Shown piece after piece: positions 1 to 7,416 of a stretch of 14,664 nucleotides of DNA (the first letter of the stretch is position 1; each line of letters begins with the position of its first letter). A program made the translations under genes and the position numbers. The notes under the pieces were generated by a model. The model did no database searches, was not told where the DNA came from, and saw nothing but the letters and a program-made list of their open reading frames with translations. Source of the DNA: Quisquiliibacterium sp. (GTDB taxonomy: Bacteria > Pseudomonadota > Gammaproteobacteria > Burkholderiales > Burkholderiaceae_E); the NCBI GenBank assembly GCA_023257915.1, contig JALRBB010000442.1, forward strand, positions 1-14,664, given 5' to 3'.

Positions 1-459
1 TTCAAGACCGCGATGAAGGTGCTCGACAAGGGCAGGATTCATCTGGCGGCAGTTTGTGTCGGTGCAGCTGAGCGCATTCTTGAGGAAGCGCTGCGATATG
101 CGATGCAACGGCGCCAGTTCGGTCAGCCGATCGCCGACTTCCAACTGGTGCAGGCGATGCTGGCCGAGAGCAAGACTGAGATCTATGCGGCGCGTTGCAT
201 GGTGATGGATGCGGCGCGCAGGCGCGATGCCGGCGAGAGTGTGAGCACCGAAGCATCCTGCGCGAAGCTCTTTGCCTCCGAGATGTGCGGGCGCGTTGCG
301 GATCGGGCGGTGCAGATTCACGGCGGTGCTGGCTACATGAGCGAGTATGCGGTCGAGCGGTTTTATCGCGACGTGCGCCTGTTCCGGATCTACGAAGGCA
401 CCAGCCAGATCCAGCAACTGGTGATCGCGCGCAACATGCTGCGCGAGGCTCAGGTCTGA
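1..459 (+). CDS. Acyl-CoA dehydrogenase, C-terminal part (5' end outside window)
   Basis: The reading frame is open from the first base, so this is the last 152 codons of a protein normally of about 380 residues. It covers the C-terminal helical bundle of the acyl-CoA dehydrogenase family. Visible signatures are [12 protein letters not shown], the flavin/substrate-side motif QIHGGAGYM and, near the C-terminus, [10 protein letters not shown]. In medium- and short-chain family members the Glu of IYEGT is the catalytic base that takes the alpha proton of the acyl-CoA, so the enzyme is probably active and FAD-dependent, oxidising an acyl-CoA to the 2-enoyl-CoA and passing electrons to ETF. Chain length and substrate cannot be read from this fragment. 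It ends 79 bases before the DapA-like gene on the same strand and may be co-transcribed with it. The family call is secure; the pathway is not. Confidence 0.93.
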   Translation, partial: FKTAMKVLDKGRIHLAAVCVGAAERILEEALRYAMQRRQFGQPIADFQLVQAMLAESKTEIYAARCMVMDAARRRDAGESVSTEASCAKLFASEMCGRVADRAVQIHGGAGYMSEYAVERFYRDVRLFRIYEGTSQIQQLVIARNMLREAQV

Positions 460-468
460 GCGAAAAAC

Positions 469-496
469 CGATCGGATCCGGTACTGGTACCGATCG
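469..496. other. Inverted repeat between acyl-CoA dehydrogenase and DapA-like genes
   Basis: CGATCGG at 469-475 is the exact reverse complement of CCGATCG at 490-496 (14-base loop). A competing smaller hairpin, CGGTAC-TG-GTACCG, lies at 479-492. No T-run follows, so a simple intrinsic terminator is doubtful. It could be an operator, an mRNA processing hairpin or chance in GC-rich DNA. Confidence 0.35.
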
Positions 497-538
497 CGGG
501 GCGCCTGGGCGAGGCGAGTCAACCAAGGATCGAACACG

Positions 539-1429
539 ATGAGCGGACAAACATTTCATGGCGTCTTCCCGTATCTGGTGTCGCCGGTTCTAAGCGACGG
601 CCAGATCGATGCGCCGGTGCTGGAGCGCCTGTGCGAGGACCTGATTGCCGCGGGCGTCCACGGGCTGGCTCCTCTCGGCTCCACGGGAGAGTTCGCGTAC
701 CTGAATGCGCAGCAGCGTCGCCGAGTCGTGGAGGTGGTGGTGTCGGTGGCGCGAGGCCGGGTTCCGGTCGTGGCCGGCGTGGCGGCGACCACGATTGTCG
801 ACGCGCAGGCGCAGGCGCGTGACTACGCGGCGCTCGGTTGTGACGGCATTCTGGCGATCATGGAAGCCTATTTCCCGATCGCCGACGACGGTGTCTACGC
901 ATACTTCAAGGCGATTGCTGATTCGGTCGATCTGCCGGTCGTGCTCTACACGAATCCAAATTTCCAGCGATCGGACCTGAGCCTGCCAGTGATCGAAAAG
1001 CTCAGCCATGTGCCGAATATCGGCTACATCAAGGACGCCTCGAGCAACACTGGTCGGCTGCTGTCGATCCTGAACCGGGTGGAGGGGCGCATGCAGGTGT
1101 TTGCCGCGTCCGCGCATGTGCCGACCTGCGTAATGATGCTCGGCGGCGTTGGCTGGATGGCCGGACCGGCTTGTGTCGCGCCGCGCCAGAGCGTGCAGTT
1201 GTACGAATTGTGCAAGCGTGGTGACTGGGCCGCTGCGATGCAGTTGCAGCGGCCGCTATGGGCGCTGAACCAGGCGTTCGCGAAATTCAATCTTGCGGCC
1301 TGCATCAAGGGCGGGCTGCAGTTGCAGGGCTATCCGGTCGGTGATCCGCTGGCACCTCAGGCACCCCTGACGCCACAGGGGCTGCAGGAAGTCGGGCAGA
1401 TGCTGCGTTCGATCGGGGCATTGGCCTGA
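539..1429 (+). CDS. DapA-superfamily (NAL family) lyase/aldolase, not a true DHDPS
   Basis: A full-length 296-residue class I aldolase of the dihydrodipicolinate synthase / N-acetylneuraminate lyase superfamily, a TIM barrel that forms a Schiff base with a keto-acid such as pyruvate. Landmarks are GSTGE at 47-51 (carboxylate-binding loop), Tyr137 of VLYTNP (proton relay), the Schiff-base Lys165 in YIKDAS and the GGVGW turn near 202-206. In E. coli DapA an Arg (Arg138) five residues after the catalytic Tyr holds the aspartate semialdehyde carboxylate; here that position is Phe142, so lysine biosynthesis is unlikely. The start ATG has AAGGA at 524-528. The neighbours (acyl-CoA dehydrogenase, SDR) suggest catabolism. 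Superfamily relatives include keto-deoxy-sugar acid dehydratases and hydroxy-oxo-acid aldolases; the substrate is unknown. Confidence 0.9.
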   Translation: MSGQTFHGVFPYLVSPVLSDGQIDAPVLERLCEDLIAAGVHGLAPLGSTGEFAYLNAQQRRRVVEVVVSVARGRVPVVAGVAATTIVDAQAQARDYAALGCDGILAIMEAYFPIADDGVYAYFKAIADSVDLPVVLYTNPNFQRSDLSLPVIEKLSHVPNIGYIKDASSNTGRLLSILNRVEGRMQVFAASAHVPTCVMMLGGVGWMAGPACVAPRQSVQLYELCKRGDWAAAMQLQRPLWALNQAFAKFNLAACIKGGLQLQGYPVGDPLAPQAPLTPQGLQEVGQMLRSIGALA

Positions 1430-1466
1430 TGCGGTGTTCGCCGGCCGAGGCTGGCAGTGGAAATCT

Positions 1467-1500
1467 GGTGCGCTGAACCTGAACGCACCTTCGCAAGGAG
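1467..1500 (+). promoter_or_regulatory. Hairpins just upstream of and over the SDR Shine-Dalgarno site
   Basis: GGTGCG at 1467-1472 pairs exactly with CGCACC at 1484-1489. A second short stem, CCTT (1488-1491) with AAGG (1495-1498), would bury the start of the AAGGAG ribosome site at 1495-1500. The two share bases and are mutually exclusive. This may tune translation of the SDR or couple it to the gene before it; the stems are short and chance is possible. Confidence 0.25.
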
Positions 1501-1509
1501 ACGCCAGCG

Positions 1510-2289
1510 ATGGCTACAACAGATGACGTCATGCCGGTCGCGGTGGTGACCGGAGCTGCACGCGGTATCGGGCTGGCAAGCAGCCAGTGGTTTTTAGCCC
1601 GGGGTTACCGGGTCGCGATGATCGACACCGACGGTGCCGCGCTGTGCGAGGCGGCAGCAGGACTCGGTGATGCATCACGCGTGCTGGCTATCGAGTGTGA
1701 TGTCTCCGATGAGGTGCAAGTGGCTGCCATGGCGTCACAGGTGGCGCAGCAATTCGGGCGGATCGATGCGCTGGTCAATAACGCCGGCGTTGCGGTCTTC
1801 AAGCCACTGCTCGAGACGACGTTTCAGGAATGGCGGTATGTGTTCGCCACCAACCTGGACGGCGCATTCCTGTGCACCCAGTTCTGCGCTCCAGTGATGC
1901 TGCGCAATGGCGGTGGCAGCATCGTCAACATTGCGTCGATCTCGGGGCTGCGTGCGAGCAGTTTGCGGGTCGCGTATGGCACCAGCAAGGCCGCGTTGAT
2001 CCACCTGACCAAGCAGCAGGCGATGGAACTTGGCAATCAGGGCATCCGCGTCAATGCGGTCTCGCCCGGGCCGGTGGACACCGCAATGGCCAAACTGGTG
2101 CATACGCCGGCGATCCGGGCGGACTATCACGACGCGATCCCGCTGAACCGCTACGGCACGCCGCAGGAAATCGCCGAGGCGATCGGCTTTCTTTGCAGTC
2201 CGGCGGCCAGTTACATCAACGGTCAGATGCTGGCTGCTGATGGCGGCTTTGATGCCGCTGGAATCGGGTTGCCGACGCTCAGGCGCTAG
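1510..2289 (+). CDS. Short-chain dehydrogenase/reductase (SDR), NAD-type
   Basis: A complete 259-residue classical SDR. It has the Rossmann glycine motif TGAARGIG at 14-21, NNAG at 90-93, Asn115, Ser143 or Ser145, and the catalytic Tyr156 and Lys160 of YGTSK. The C-terminal substrate-lid side begins at PGPV (187-190). Asp40 sits at the end of the second beta strand (VAMIDTDG), which in this family favours NAD(H) over NADP(H). The reaction is presumably oxidation of a secondary alcohol or reduction of a ketone; the substrate is not evident. AAGGAG at 1495-1500 precedes the ATG by nine bases. The gene lies 80 bases after the DapA-like gene on the same strand and could act on the same pathway intermediate. 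The family is secure, the specific reaction is not. Confidence 0.93.
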   Translation: MATTDDVMPVAVVTGAARGIGLASSQWFLARGYRVAMIDTDGAALCEAAAGLGDASRVLAIECDVSDEVQVAAMASQVAQQFGRIDALVNNAGVAVFKPLLETTFQEWRYVFATNLDGAFLCTQFCAPVMLRNGGGSIVNIASISGLRASSLRVAYGTSKAALIHLTKQQAMELGNQGIRVNAVSPGPVDTAMAKLVHTPAIRADYHDAIPLNRYGTPQEIAEAIGFLCSPAASYINGQMLAADGGFDAAGIGLPTLRR

Positions 2290-2354
2290 CGCAGGAAGCC
2301 GCAGTAGGGCGCTTGGCCGCGCAGTACAATGATGAACTATCGAAAAGGTTTGTC

Positions 2355-2843
2355 ATGAACGCTCTGCGCAGCATTCGCGGTCTGATCCGCGTTCTTCCCG
2401 CCTTGCTAGTCGGGCTTGCGTTTGGTGCACTCGCTCCTGGCGAGGTCAGGGCAGCCGATATGGGTCAAATCCGTGCGAGCGCGCCGACCCGCGTGTCGAT
2501 CGCCGATCTGGCTTCAGGCAAGCGCGACCGGCTCGAATTTTCTGACGCAGCCTTCTCCGGCTGGATTCGCCGCGACGGCGAGATCTACCTGGAGGCTGAT
2601 GTCGCGCACAACGGACTCTTGTGCGCAGACTACCAGGCCGGGGTTCGTTTCGGCGTCGGCGCCCCGGGATGCTCGAATGTGCAGTGGCTGTCCGAGGCGG
2701 TCTATGCGTCCCGGCGCATGCAGTGCAACAACGCAGGCCTGCGCCATGTGGGTGGGGCCACCGACGCCTCGCTGACGGCAATTTTTGACCGGATCACCTG
2801 CGCTGAGCGCATCATCCGGTGCAGCGGTGCGGGCTGTCGTTGA
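2355..2843 (+). CDS. Small exported six-cysteine protein of unknown function
   Basis: I do not recognise this 162-residue protein. It starts with a typical Sec signal peptide: a basic N-region (Arg5, Arg9, Arg12), a hydrophobic core LPALLVGLAFGALA and a likely signal peptidase I site after Val-Arg-Ala at residues 31-33, so the mature part would be periplasmic or outside the cell. The mature protein carries six cysteines, three of them clustered at the very end (ITC, RC, GCR), an even number consistent with disulfides. The frame is open upstream to 2313, but the ATG at 2355 has an AAAAGG ribosome site at 2343-2348 and begins exactly at the signal peptide, so I chose it. A TACAAT box at 2325-2330 could be a -10 element, without a convincing -35. 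It may form a pair with the lipoprotein gene that follows. Confidence 0.75.
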   Translation: MNALRSIRGLIRVLPALLVGLAFGALAPGEVRAADMGQIRASAPTRVSIADLASGKRDRLEFSDAAFSGWIRRDGEIYLEADVAHNGLLCADYQAGVRFGVGAPGCSNVQWLSEAVYASRRMQCNNAGLRHVGGATDASLTAIFDRITCAERIIRCSGAGCR

Positions 2844-2892
2844 GTCCACTGGCTCGTGTATTCGCGGGCTGGGCGTCGGGGGCGACAAGCTG

Positions 2893-3588
2893 ATGTCGGT
2901 TTTGAGCGAGTCCATGGCATTGCCACGCCGTCTGGCCGGTGTGGCTGCTCTGTTGCTGATGTTGAGCGGCTGCTTCGACGTCGATCAACAGCTCTCAGTT
3001 GACCAGACTCGCTTCAGCTACAACGCAGTTCTTCGCGTCGACGCAAAGCTCGTAGCAATGGCCGCGCAGCGCGGCAAAGGGGATTTTTGCGACGAGTTCA
3101 TTCCGCTCTCCGCGAAGATTCCCGAACAGGTCGTACTGAGCAAGACGCAGTCGATCGAAGGCGGCAATCAGGTTTGTCGCGTCACGTTGCAAGGCCCGAC
3201 GCTGGCCTTCGAGGCCATCAGCAGCAAGCAGGGCAAGGGTATCGGCGATATGGCGATCGAGCGTATTGACGAGCGCACGCTGAAGTTGACCAATGTGCTG
3301 CGAATGGACGAGAGGCTGGCGCAGGATCCGAAAATGCTGGATATGCTGCTGGCCGGGCGATTGATGAAATGGTCGATCACGGCACCGCGCATCCTTGACT
3401 CGAATGGCACGATTTCGGCCGACGGGAAGCGGGTCGACTGGGCGGTACCCGTGTCAGCCCTTTTTGCCGAGCCGCAAACCTTCGAGGCCGTGTTCGAATA
3501 CGATCCGCCGCGGATTGCGCAAGTGCTCCGATCTGCGTTGCGACTGCTCGATTCCGTACTCGAGCGGATCGGTCTGGCCAGAAAGTAG
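2893..3588 (+). CDS. Lipoprotein of unknown function (LppM-like?)
   Basis: A 231-residue lipoprotein precursor. After a basic stretch (PRR) and the hydrophobic run LAGVAALLLML comes the lipobox LSGC, with the lipidated Cys at residue 27. After it come Asp and Val (CFDVDQQ); Asp at +3 rather than +2 does not clearly impose inner-membrane retention. The mature part has two more cysteines (GDFCDEF, NQVCRV) that could pair, a beta-rich middle, and an amphipathic C-terminus VLRSALRLLDSVLERIGL. The layout recalls LppM/DUF3153-type lipoproteins, but I cannot confirm that by eye. The frame is open back to 2785, which would overlap the previous gene and put the signal in mid-protein. ATG 2893 and ATG 2914 both give good lipoprotein signals; neither has a strong ribosome site. 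No catalytic motif is visible. Confidence 0.7.
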   Translation: MSVLSESMALPRRLAGVAALLLMLSGCFDVDQQLSVDQTRFSYNAVLRVDAKLVAMAAQRGKGDFCDEFIPLSAKIPEQVVLSKTQSIEGGNQVCRVTLQGPTLAFEAISSKQGKGIGDMAIERIDERTLKLTNVLRMDERLAQDPKMLDMLLAGRLMKWSITAPRILDSNGTISADGKRVDWAVPVSALFAEPQTFEAVFEYDPPRIAQVLRSALRLLDSVLERIGLARK

Positions 3589-3623
3589 TTGGTGCCGGCG
3601 CGGGTGGTGCTTCGACCAGCCGC

Positions 3624-4409
3624 TTAGCGGTCGTAGCCCGGATTGACCCGGTCCAGCTTGCGCAGCATCGCCGGCCATTCGAGCACGCCGAATGGGCGGC
3701 GGGTGCCGGGCAGGTAATTGTTCCAGGTGGCCTGGATCACGGGTTCTGGCACCTCGACCAGCTTCTGCCCGCACGCCTGCGTCAGCAACTGCGTGCGACA
3801 GACCAGCTCGAAACGATGCATTGCATTGAAGGCCTCCGCCACGGTACTGCAGGCAACCAGCAGACCATGGTTGCGTAGCATCAGGTAGGCGCCATCGCCG
3901 AGATCCTGGATCAGGGACTCTTTTTCGGCCTCGTCCAGAACCACCCCCTGGTAGTCGTGGTAGCGGGTATCCGCGAAGCGCATCGCAGTCTGAGTCAATG
4001 GCAGAACGCCGCATTCGAGAGCCGATACCGCCATGCCGGCTGCCGTGTGTGTGTGCGCGACGCAGCCTACGTCCGGACGGGCCTGGTGGATGGCGCTATG
4101 GATCACATAGCCGGCGCGATTGACTCCGTAGCCGAGCTTGCCGAAATCCGGCGAAAACAGCACCTTGCCATCGATGTCGACCTTGATGAAGCAGGACGCC
4201 GTCATCTCGTCGTACAGCATGCCGTACGGATTGATCAGGAACGATTCCTCACCGGGCACTCGGACCGAAATATGATTGGCCGCCAGGTCTGACATGCCGT
4301 ACAGGTCGAACAGCCGATAGCAGGCAGCCAGGTCGACTCGTGCCTGCCACTCCTCTGGGGAAACCTTGTCGCGCAGCGAGGGCAATGGAAAGACGGAGGT
4401 TTGGCTCAT
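3624..4409 (-). CDS. Adducin-type class II aldolase family protein (copy A)
   Basis: A 261-residue protein of the class II aldolase/adducin fold. The zinc-type histidines are present: His119 and His121 in AHTHTAAGMAVSA, and His181 in RNHGLL. The stretch NRAGYVIHSAIH and YHDYQGVV match the adducin head-domain branch more closely than sugar-phosphate aldolases. The position of the catalytic Glu73 of fuculose-phosphate aldolase is Gly100 here, so classical retro-aldol chemistry is doubtful. I chose ATG 4409 because GGAG lies nine bases before it and the homology begins just after; the frame is open back to 4571 but that part overlaps the upstream gene and looks non-coding. It follows the hydroxyacid dehydrogenase by 82 bases and is probably co-transcribed. 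A clear paralogue lies at 8767-9642; the two share most motifs and the C-terminal PGTRRP/GVLEWPAM block. Confidence 0.88.
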   Translation of the reverse strand: MSQTSVFPLPSLRDKVSPEEWQARVDLAACYRLFDLYGMSDLAANHISVRVPGEESFLINPYGMLYDEMTASCFIKVDIDGKVLFSPDFGKLGYGVNRAGYVIHSAIHQARPDVGCVAHTHTAAGMAVSALECGVLPLTQTAMRFADTRYHDYQGVVLDEAEKESLIQDLGDGAYLMLRNHGLLVACSTVAEAFNAMHRFELVCRTQLLTQACGQKLVEVPEPVIQATWNNYLPGTRRPFGVLEWPAMLRKLDRVNPGYDR

Positions 4410-4491
4410 GAGTCGGATCTCCAGGGTCAGAATTGGATGCCGGTTTGACTCGCGACGAATCTGCGTTTCATCGGGTCTGAGATGTCGCGGA

Positions 4492-5514
4492 TCAGTCGAG
4501 CGGATTGCGCAGCGCATCGCCATCGCGGAAGCGGCGCAGGTTATCCAGAAAGATCTCGCCCACCGCCGCATACATGCCGGCGGTATGCCCTGCGGTATGC
4601 GGCGTGATCAGCACATTGGGCATGTCCCACAGCGGCGATTCGGTCGGCAGCGGCTCGGATTGCAACACGTCGAGATAGGCGCCGCCCAACTGGCCGGAGC
4701 GCAGCGCCGCGATCAAGTCCTGCTCGACAAGCACCTCGCCGCGTGCAATGTTGATCACGCGTGCCCCGTGCGGCAGCATCGCGATCCGGCGCGCATCGAG
4801 AAGGCCACGGCTTAGCGATGTCAGCGGGCAGGCGAGCAAGACCCAGTGGGCACGAGGCAGTGCCGTATCGATGGTGTCGAAGGAGTAGGTTTCGTCGACG
4901 ACACAGTCTGGTGCGTTACCGCGACGCACGCCAAGTACCGGCATGCCGATCGCGCGCAGCAACCTGGCGATTTCACGGCCGATCGCTCCGAGGCCGACGA
5001 CCAGCGCCGTCTGGTCCTTCAGATCGACCGGGGCGCGTGCGCCGAGCAAAGGTTCCCAGGCGTGTCTGCGTTGCGACTCAAGCAACTCGGGCATGCGCCT
5101 TGCAAGCATCAACATTCCGGTGAAGGCCATCTGCGCGACCGGTCCGGAATTGGCGCCGGTTGAGGTGCAGACCTGGACGCCACGGGCACGCATCTCGGCA
5201 TAGATCGGACGATCCGCTCCGGACGCCGACATCTGGATCAGCGCCAGATGCGGCGAGGCGCGGATGATTTCGTAAAAGCGCAGCAGGGTCGGAGCGAGCT
5301 GAGTCTTTCCCGATCTTCCGGTGACGTCCCGGCTCAAAAAGGCAATGTCGGTGTCGTAGCTGCCGTCCGGGTTGGGCTGCTGCTCCAGCGTGATCAATCG
5401 ATACGGCCGCGCGGCGAGCAAGTCTGCGATCTGCTCGCCGAAGGTGTCGGCAGCCTGTTGCGAGACGAGGATCGTCAACGGACGGTCAGCCATCGGGGAG
5501 GGGGCAAGGTTCAT
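4492..5514 (-). CDS. D-isomer-specific 2-hydroxyacid dehydrogenase
   Basis: A 340-residue D-2-hydroxyacid dehydrogenase with both domains complete. The coenzyme motif GLGAIG is at 174-179 and the catalytic triad is intact: Arg258 (NIARGE), Glu287 (QSEP) and His306 (TPHTAG). After the second beta strand the sequence is VRR rather than an acidic residue, which suggests NADP(H) preference and a glyoxylate/hydroxypyruvate-reductase-like role, reducing a 2-keto acid to a D-2-hydroxy acid. The substrate is not readable. Two starts are possible, ATG 5514 and ATG 5493 (333 residues); neither has a clear ribosome site, so the message may be leaderless or start weakly. The frame is open to 5811 but that part is antisense to the GMC gene. 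It shares a 156-base divergent region with the GMC gene. Confidence 0.88.
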   Translation of the reverse strand: MNLAPSPMADRPLTILVSQQAADTFGEQIADLLAARPYRLITLEQQPNPDGSYDTDIAFLSRDVTGRSGKTQLAPTLLRFYEIIRASPHLALIQMSASGADRPIYAEMRARGVQVCTSTGANSGPVAQMAFTGMLMLARRMPELLESQRRHAWEPLLGARAPVDLKDQTALVVGLGAIGREIARLLRAIGMPVLGVRRGNAPDCVVDETYSFDTIDTALPRAHWVLLACPLTSLSRGLLDARRIAMLPHGARVINIARGEVLVEQDLIAALRSGQLGGAYLDVLQSEPLPTESPLWDMPNVLITPHTAGHTAGMYAAVGEIFLDNLRRFRDGDALRNPLD

Positions 5515-5540
5515 GGATCGGGCACGGTGTGGTTCGTGCA

Positions 5541-5552
5541 ATGCATCGGCAT
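5541..5552. promoter_or_regulatory. 12-base partial palindrome, possible operator or leader element (site 1)
   Basis: ATGC-ATCG-GCAT on the plus strand, 27 bases before the start codon of the hydroxyacid dehydrogenase and inside the divergent region shared with the GMC gene. A near-identical 12-mer (two changes) lies at 9673-9684, 31 bases before the adducin-type copy B start. No -10/-35 pair around it is convincing. Chance cannot be excluded for so short a motif. Confidence 0.25.
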
Positions 5553-5670
5553 GTGAAGCCGTAGGATACAGTTTGGTCGTGGGGCGAACTGCGACGGACC
5601 TTGTTCTCGTTCCGACGCACGAGCCGCCCGGAAAGACGGTACGCCGTTGCTGCCATGGATGACCTGAGTG

Positions 5671-7287
5671 ATGGATCAGAAGACCTTTGATTATGTGATT
5701 GTCGGTGCCGGTGCCGCCGGTGCAATTCTTGCGGACCGCCTTAGCGAGGATGGCCGTCATAACGTCTGCCTGCTCGAGGCGGGTGGTTCGGATCGGCATC
5801 CGTGGCTGCATATTCCGGCTGGCTTCATCAAGGTGATCTTTGATCCGGACAAGGCTTGGACCTTCAGTTCGCAGGCCACCGAGTGGACTGGCGGGCGGCG
5901 CATCCCGCTGCCGCAGGGAAAAACGCTGGGCGGGTCCACGTCAATCAACGGGATGGTCTACAACCGCGGTCAGCGCGAGGACTTCGACGGCTGGGCGGCG
6001 ATGGGCAATCCCGGCTGGGGCTACGACGATGTGTTGCCGTACTTCAAGCGCAATGAGCGTTATGCGGGCGGCGACGCGCGCGTGCGCGGCCGCGATGGTC
6101 GGATGCCGGTCACGGACATGCCATGGTTTCATCCGCTGTGCGAGCGTTTCATTGCCGGGGCGCAGCAGTTCGGCATGCCGCGGACCGTCGACTACAACGG
6201 CGAATCGCAGGCCGGCGTCGGGTATTTTCAGCGCACCATCGAGGGTCGCTGGCGCACGAGCACGGGCAATACGTATCTGAAGGCAGCGCGCGGGCGTCCG
6301 AATTTGCAGGTGATCACGCATGCGCACGCGACGCAGGTGTTGCTCGAGGGCAAGCGTGCGGTTGGCGTGCGCTACGCGCCGGGCGGTGTGCTGGCCGGGC
6401 AGCGTGAAGTGCGAGCCCGGCGCGAGGTGGTTCTCAGCTGCGGCGCGGCGAACACGCCAAAGCTGCTGCAGCTGTCCGGCATTGGCGATCCGGAGTTTTT
6501 GAGTGCCCTTGGCATCGCGGTTGCGCATGCGTTGCCAGGAGTCGGGGAAAACCTCAGCGATCACTACTCGGTGAGGCTGGTCGCCCGCGTCAAGGGCATC
6601 TCGACGATCAATGAGCTGTCAAAAGCGCCCGGTCTGTGGGGGCAGGTGCTGTCCTGGCTGACTGGTCGCCCGAGCATGATCGCAGTCAGTCCGTCGCTGG
6701 TGCACTGGTTCTGGCAGTCGCGCCCCGGGCTGGATCGTCCCGACCTGCAGGGCGTGTTTGCGCCGGCAAGCTTTCGGGAGGGCTATGTCGGTGTGCTCGA
6801 CGCCTTTCCGGGCATGACTGCTGGCGTCTGGCAGCATCGGCCGCTGAGCCGCGGGTATGTCCGGATTGCATCGGCCGATCCGTTCGCCGATCCGCTGATT
6901 CAGCCGAACTATCTGGCCGACGAGGTCGATCGTCAGGCCCTGGTCGGAGGGATTCGGGTCGCACGCGAGCTGCTGCGTACGCCGGCGCTGGCCGATGTGC
7001 TGGTCGGCGAGAGCCTGCCCGGACCTCAGGCGCAGACCGACGATGAGTTGCTCGATTTTGCGCGACGCTTCGGTGTGTCGGCCTACCACCTGAACGGCAC
7101 GGCGAGGATGGGGCCGGCTAGTGATCAGGGGGCGGTTGTCGATGCGCAGCTACGGGTTCATGGGCTGGACGGACTGCGGGTTGCCGATGCGTCAGTCATG
7201 CCGTCGATCACGTCGGCCAACACCAGTGCGGCGACGATGATGATCGGCGAGAAGGCGGCTGACCTGTTGCTGGGGCGACGCGACTAA
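5671..7287 (+). CDS. GMC-family FAD oxidoreductase (choline/alcohol dehydrogenase type)
   Basis: A complete 538-residue glucose-methanol-choline oxidoreductase. In order: the FAD dinucleotide motif GAGAAG at 12-17, GMC signature 1 in GKTLGGSTSINGMVYNRG (83-100), GMC signature 2 in NTPKLLQLSGIG (261-272), and the catalytic region HLNGTARMG with His473 as base, followed by Asn517 in ITSANTSA. These are the two active-site residues expected for hydride transfer from an alcohol to FAD. The protein has no signal peptide, so it is cytoplasmic and probably a dehydrogenase passing electrons to the respiratory chain. The alcohol substrate is unknown. A GTG three bases upstream (5668) gives the same protein plus one residue; the ribosome site is weak either way. 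The gene is divergent from the hydroxyacid dehydrogenase and runs convergent with the tRNA. Confidence 0.93.
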   Translation: MDQKTFDYVIVGAGAAGAILADRLSEDGRHNVCLLEAGGSDRHPWLHIPAGFIKVIFDPDKAWTFSSQATEWTGGRRIPLPQGKTLGGSTSINGMVYNRGQREDFDGWAAMGNPGWGYDDVLPYFKRNERYAGGDARVRGRDGRMPVTDMPWFHPLCERFIAGAQQFGMPRTVDYNGESQAGVGYFQRTIEGRWRTSTGNTYLKAARGRPNLQVITHAHATQVLLEGKRAVGVRYAPGGVLAGQREVRARREVVLSCGAANTPKLLQLSGIGDPEFLSALGIAVAHALPGVGENLSDHYSVRLVARVKGISTINELSKAPGLWGQVLSWLTGRPSMIAVSPSLVHWFWQSRPGLDRPDLQGVFAPASFREGYVGVLDAFPGMTAGVWQHRPLSRGYVRIASADPFADPLIQPNYLADEVDRQALVGGIRVARELLRTPALADVLVGESLPGPQAQTDDELLDFARRFGVSAYHLNGTARMGPASDQGAVVDAQLRVHGLDGLRVADASVMPSITSANTSAATMMIGEKAADLLLGRRD

Positions 7288-7295
7288 ACGGGCGG

Positions 7296-7371
7296 TGGCG
7301 CCTCCGGCACGAATCGAACGTGCGACCCTCCCCTTAGGAGGGGGATGCTCTATCCACTGAGCTACGGAGGC
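7296..7371 (-). tRNA. tRNA-Arg (anticodon CCU)
   Basis: A 76-base cloverleaf read on the minus strand. The acceptor arms GCCTCCG and CGGAGGC pair fully; D-stem GCTC/GAGC; anticodon stem TCCCC/GGGGA around the loop CTCCTAA, giving anticodon CCT, which reads AGG; variable loop GGGTC; T-arm GCACG-TTCGATT-CGTGC. The discriminator base is G and the CCA end is encoded (7296-7298). It lies between the convergent ends of the GMC gene and the MmgE/PrpD gene. The stem pairing makes the call nearly certain. Confidence 0.98.
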
Positions 7372-7374
7372 GGT

Positions 7375-7395
7375 GCCTCGGATTCTAACCGAGGC
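7375..7395 (-). promoter_or_regulatory. Palindromic promoter/leader of tRNA-Arg, possible terminator hairpin
   Basis: Read on the minus strand, GCCTCGG and CCGAGGC form a perfect seven-base stem around the loop TTAGAAT, ending three bases before the mature tRNA. The loop contains TAGAAT, one mismatch from TATAAT, at 7382-7387, at a distance suitable for a -10 box starting the tRNA. No good -35 is seen upstream. The same hairpin lies 21 bases after the MmgE/PrpD stop codon, so it might also end or mark that transcript, but no T-run follows. Confidence 0.45.
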
Positions 7396-7416
7396 TCGCA
7401 GCGCTTTTGCCGCGCT

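Noticed and set aside
3589..3623. Possible terminator between the lipoprotein gene and adducin-type copy A
   Set aside because: The only stem (TGGT-GCTTCG-ACCA) is four base pairs with a bulged extension and has no T-run.
4410..4571. A 54-codon upstream extension of adducin-type copy A
   Set aside because: It overlaps the end of the upstream dehydrogenase gene; a GGAG site and the start of homology support the ATG at 4409.
5515..5811. A 99-codon upstream extension of the hydroxyacid dehydrogenase
   Set aside because: It would run across the divergent intergenic region and the 5' end of the GMC gene, has no similarity to the family and its residues look non-coding.
7296..7371. Integration (att) site for a mobile element at the tRNA
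   Set aside because: No integrase gene and no repeated copy of the tRNA 3' end could be found in the window.
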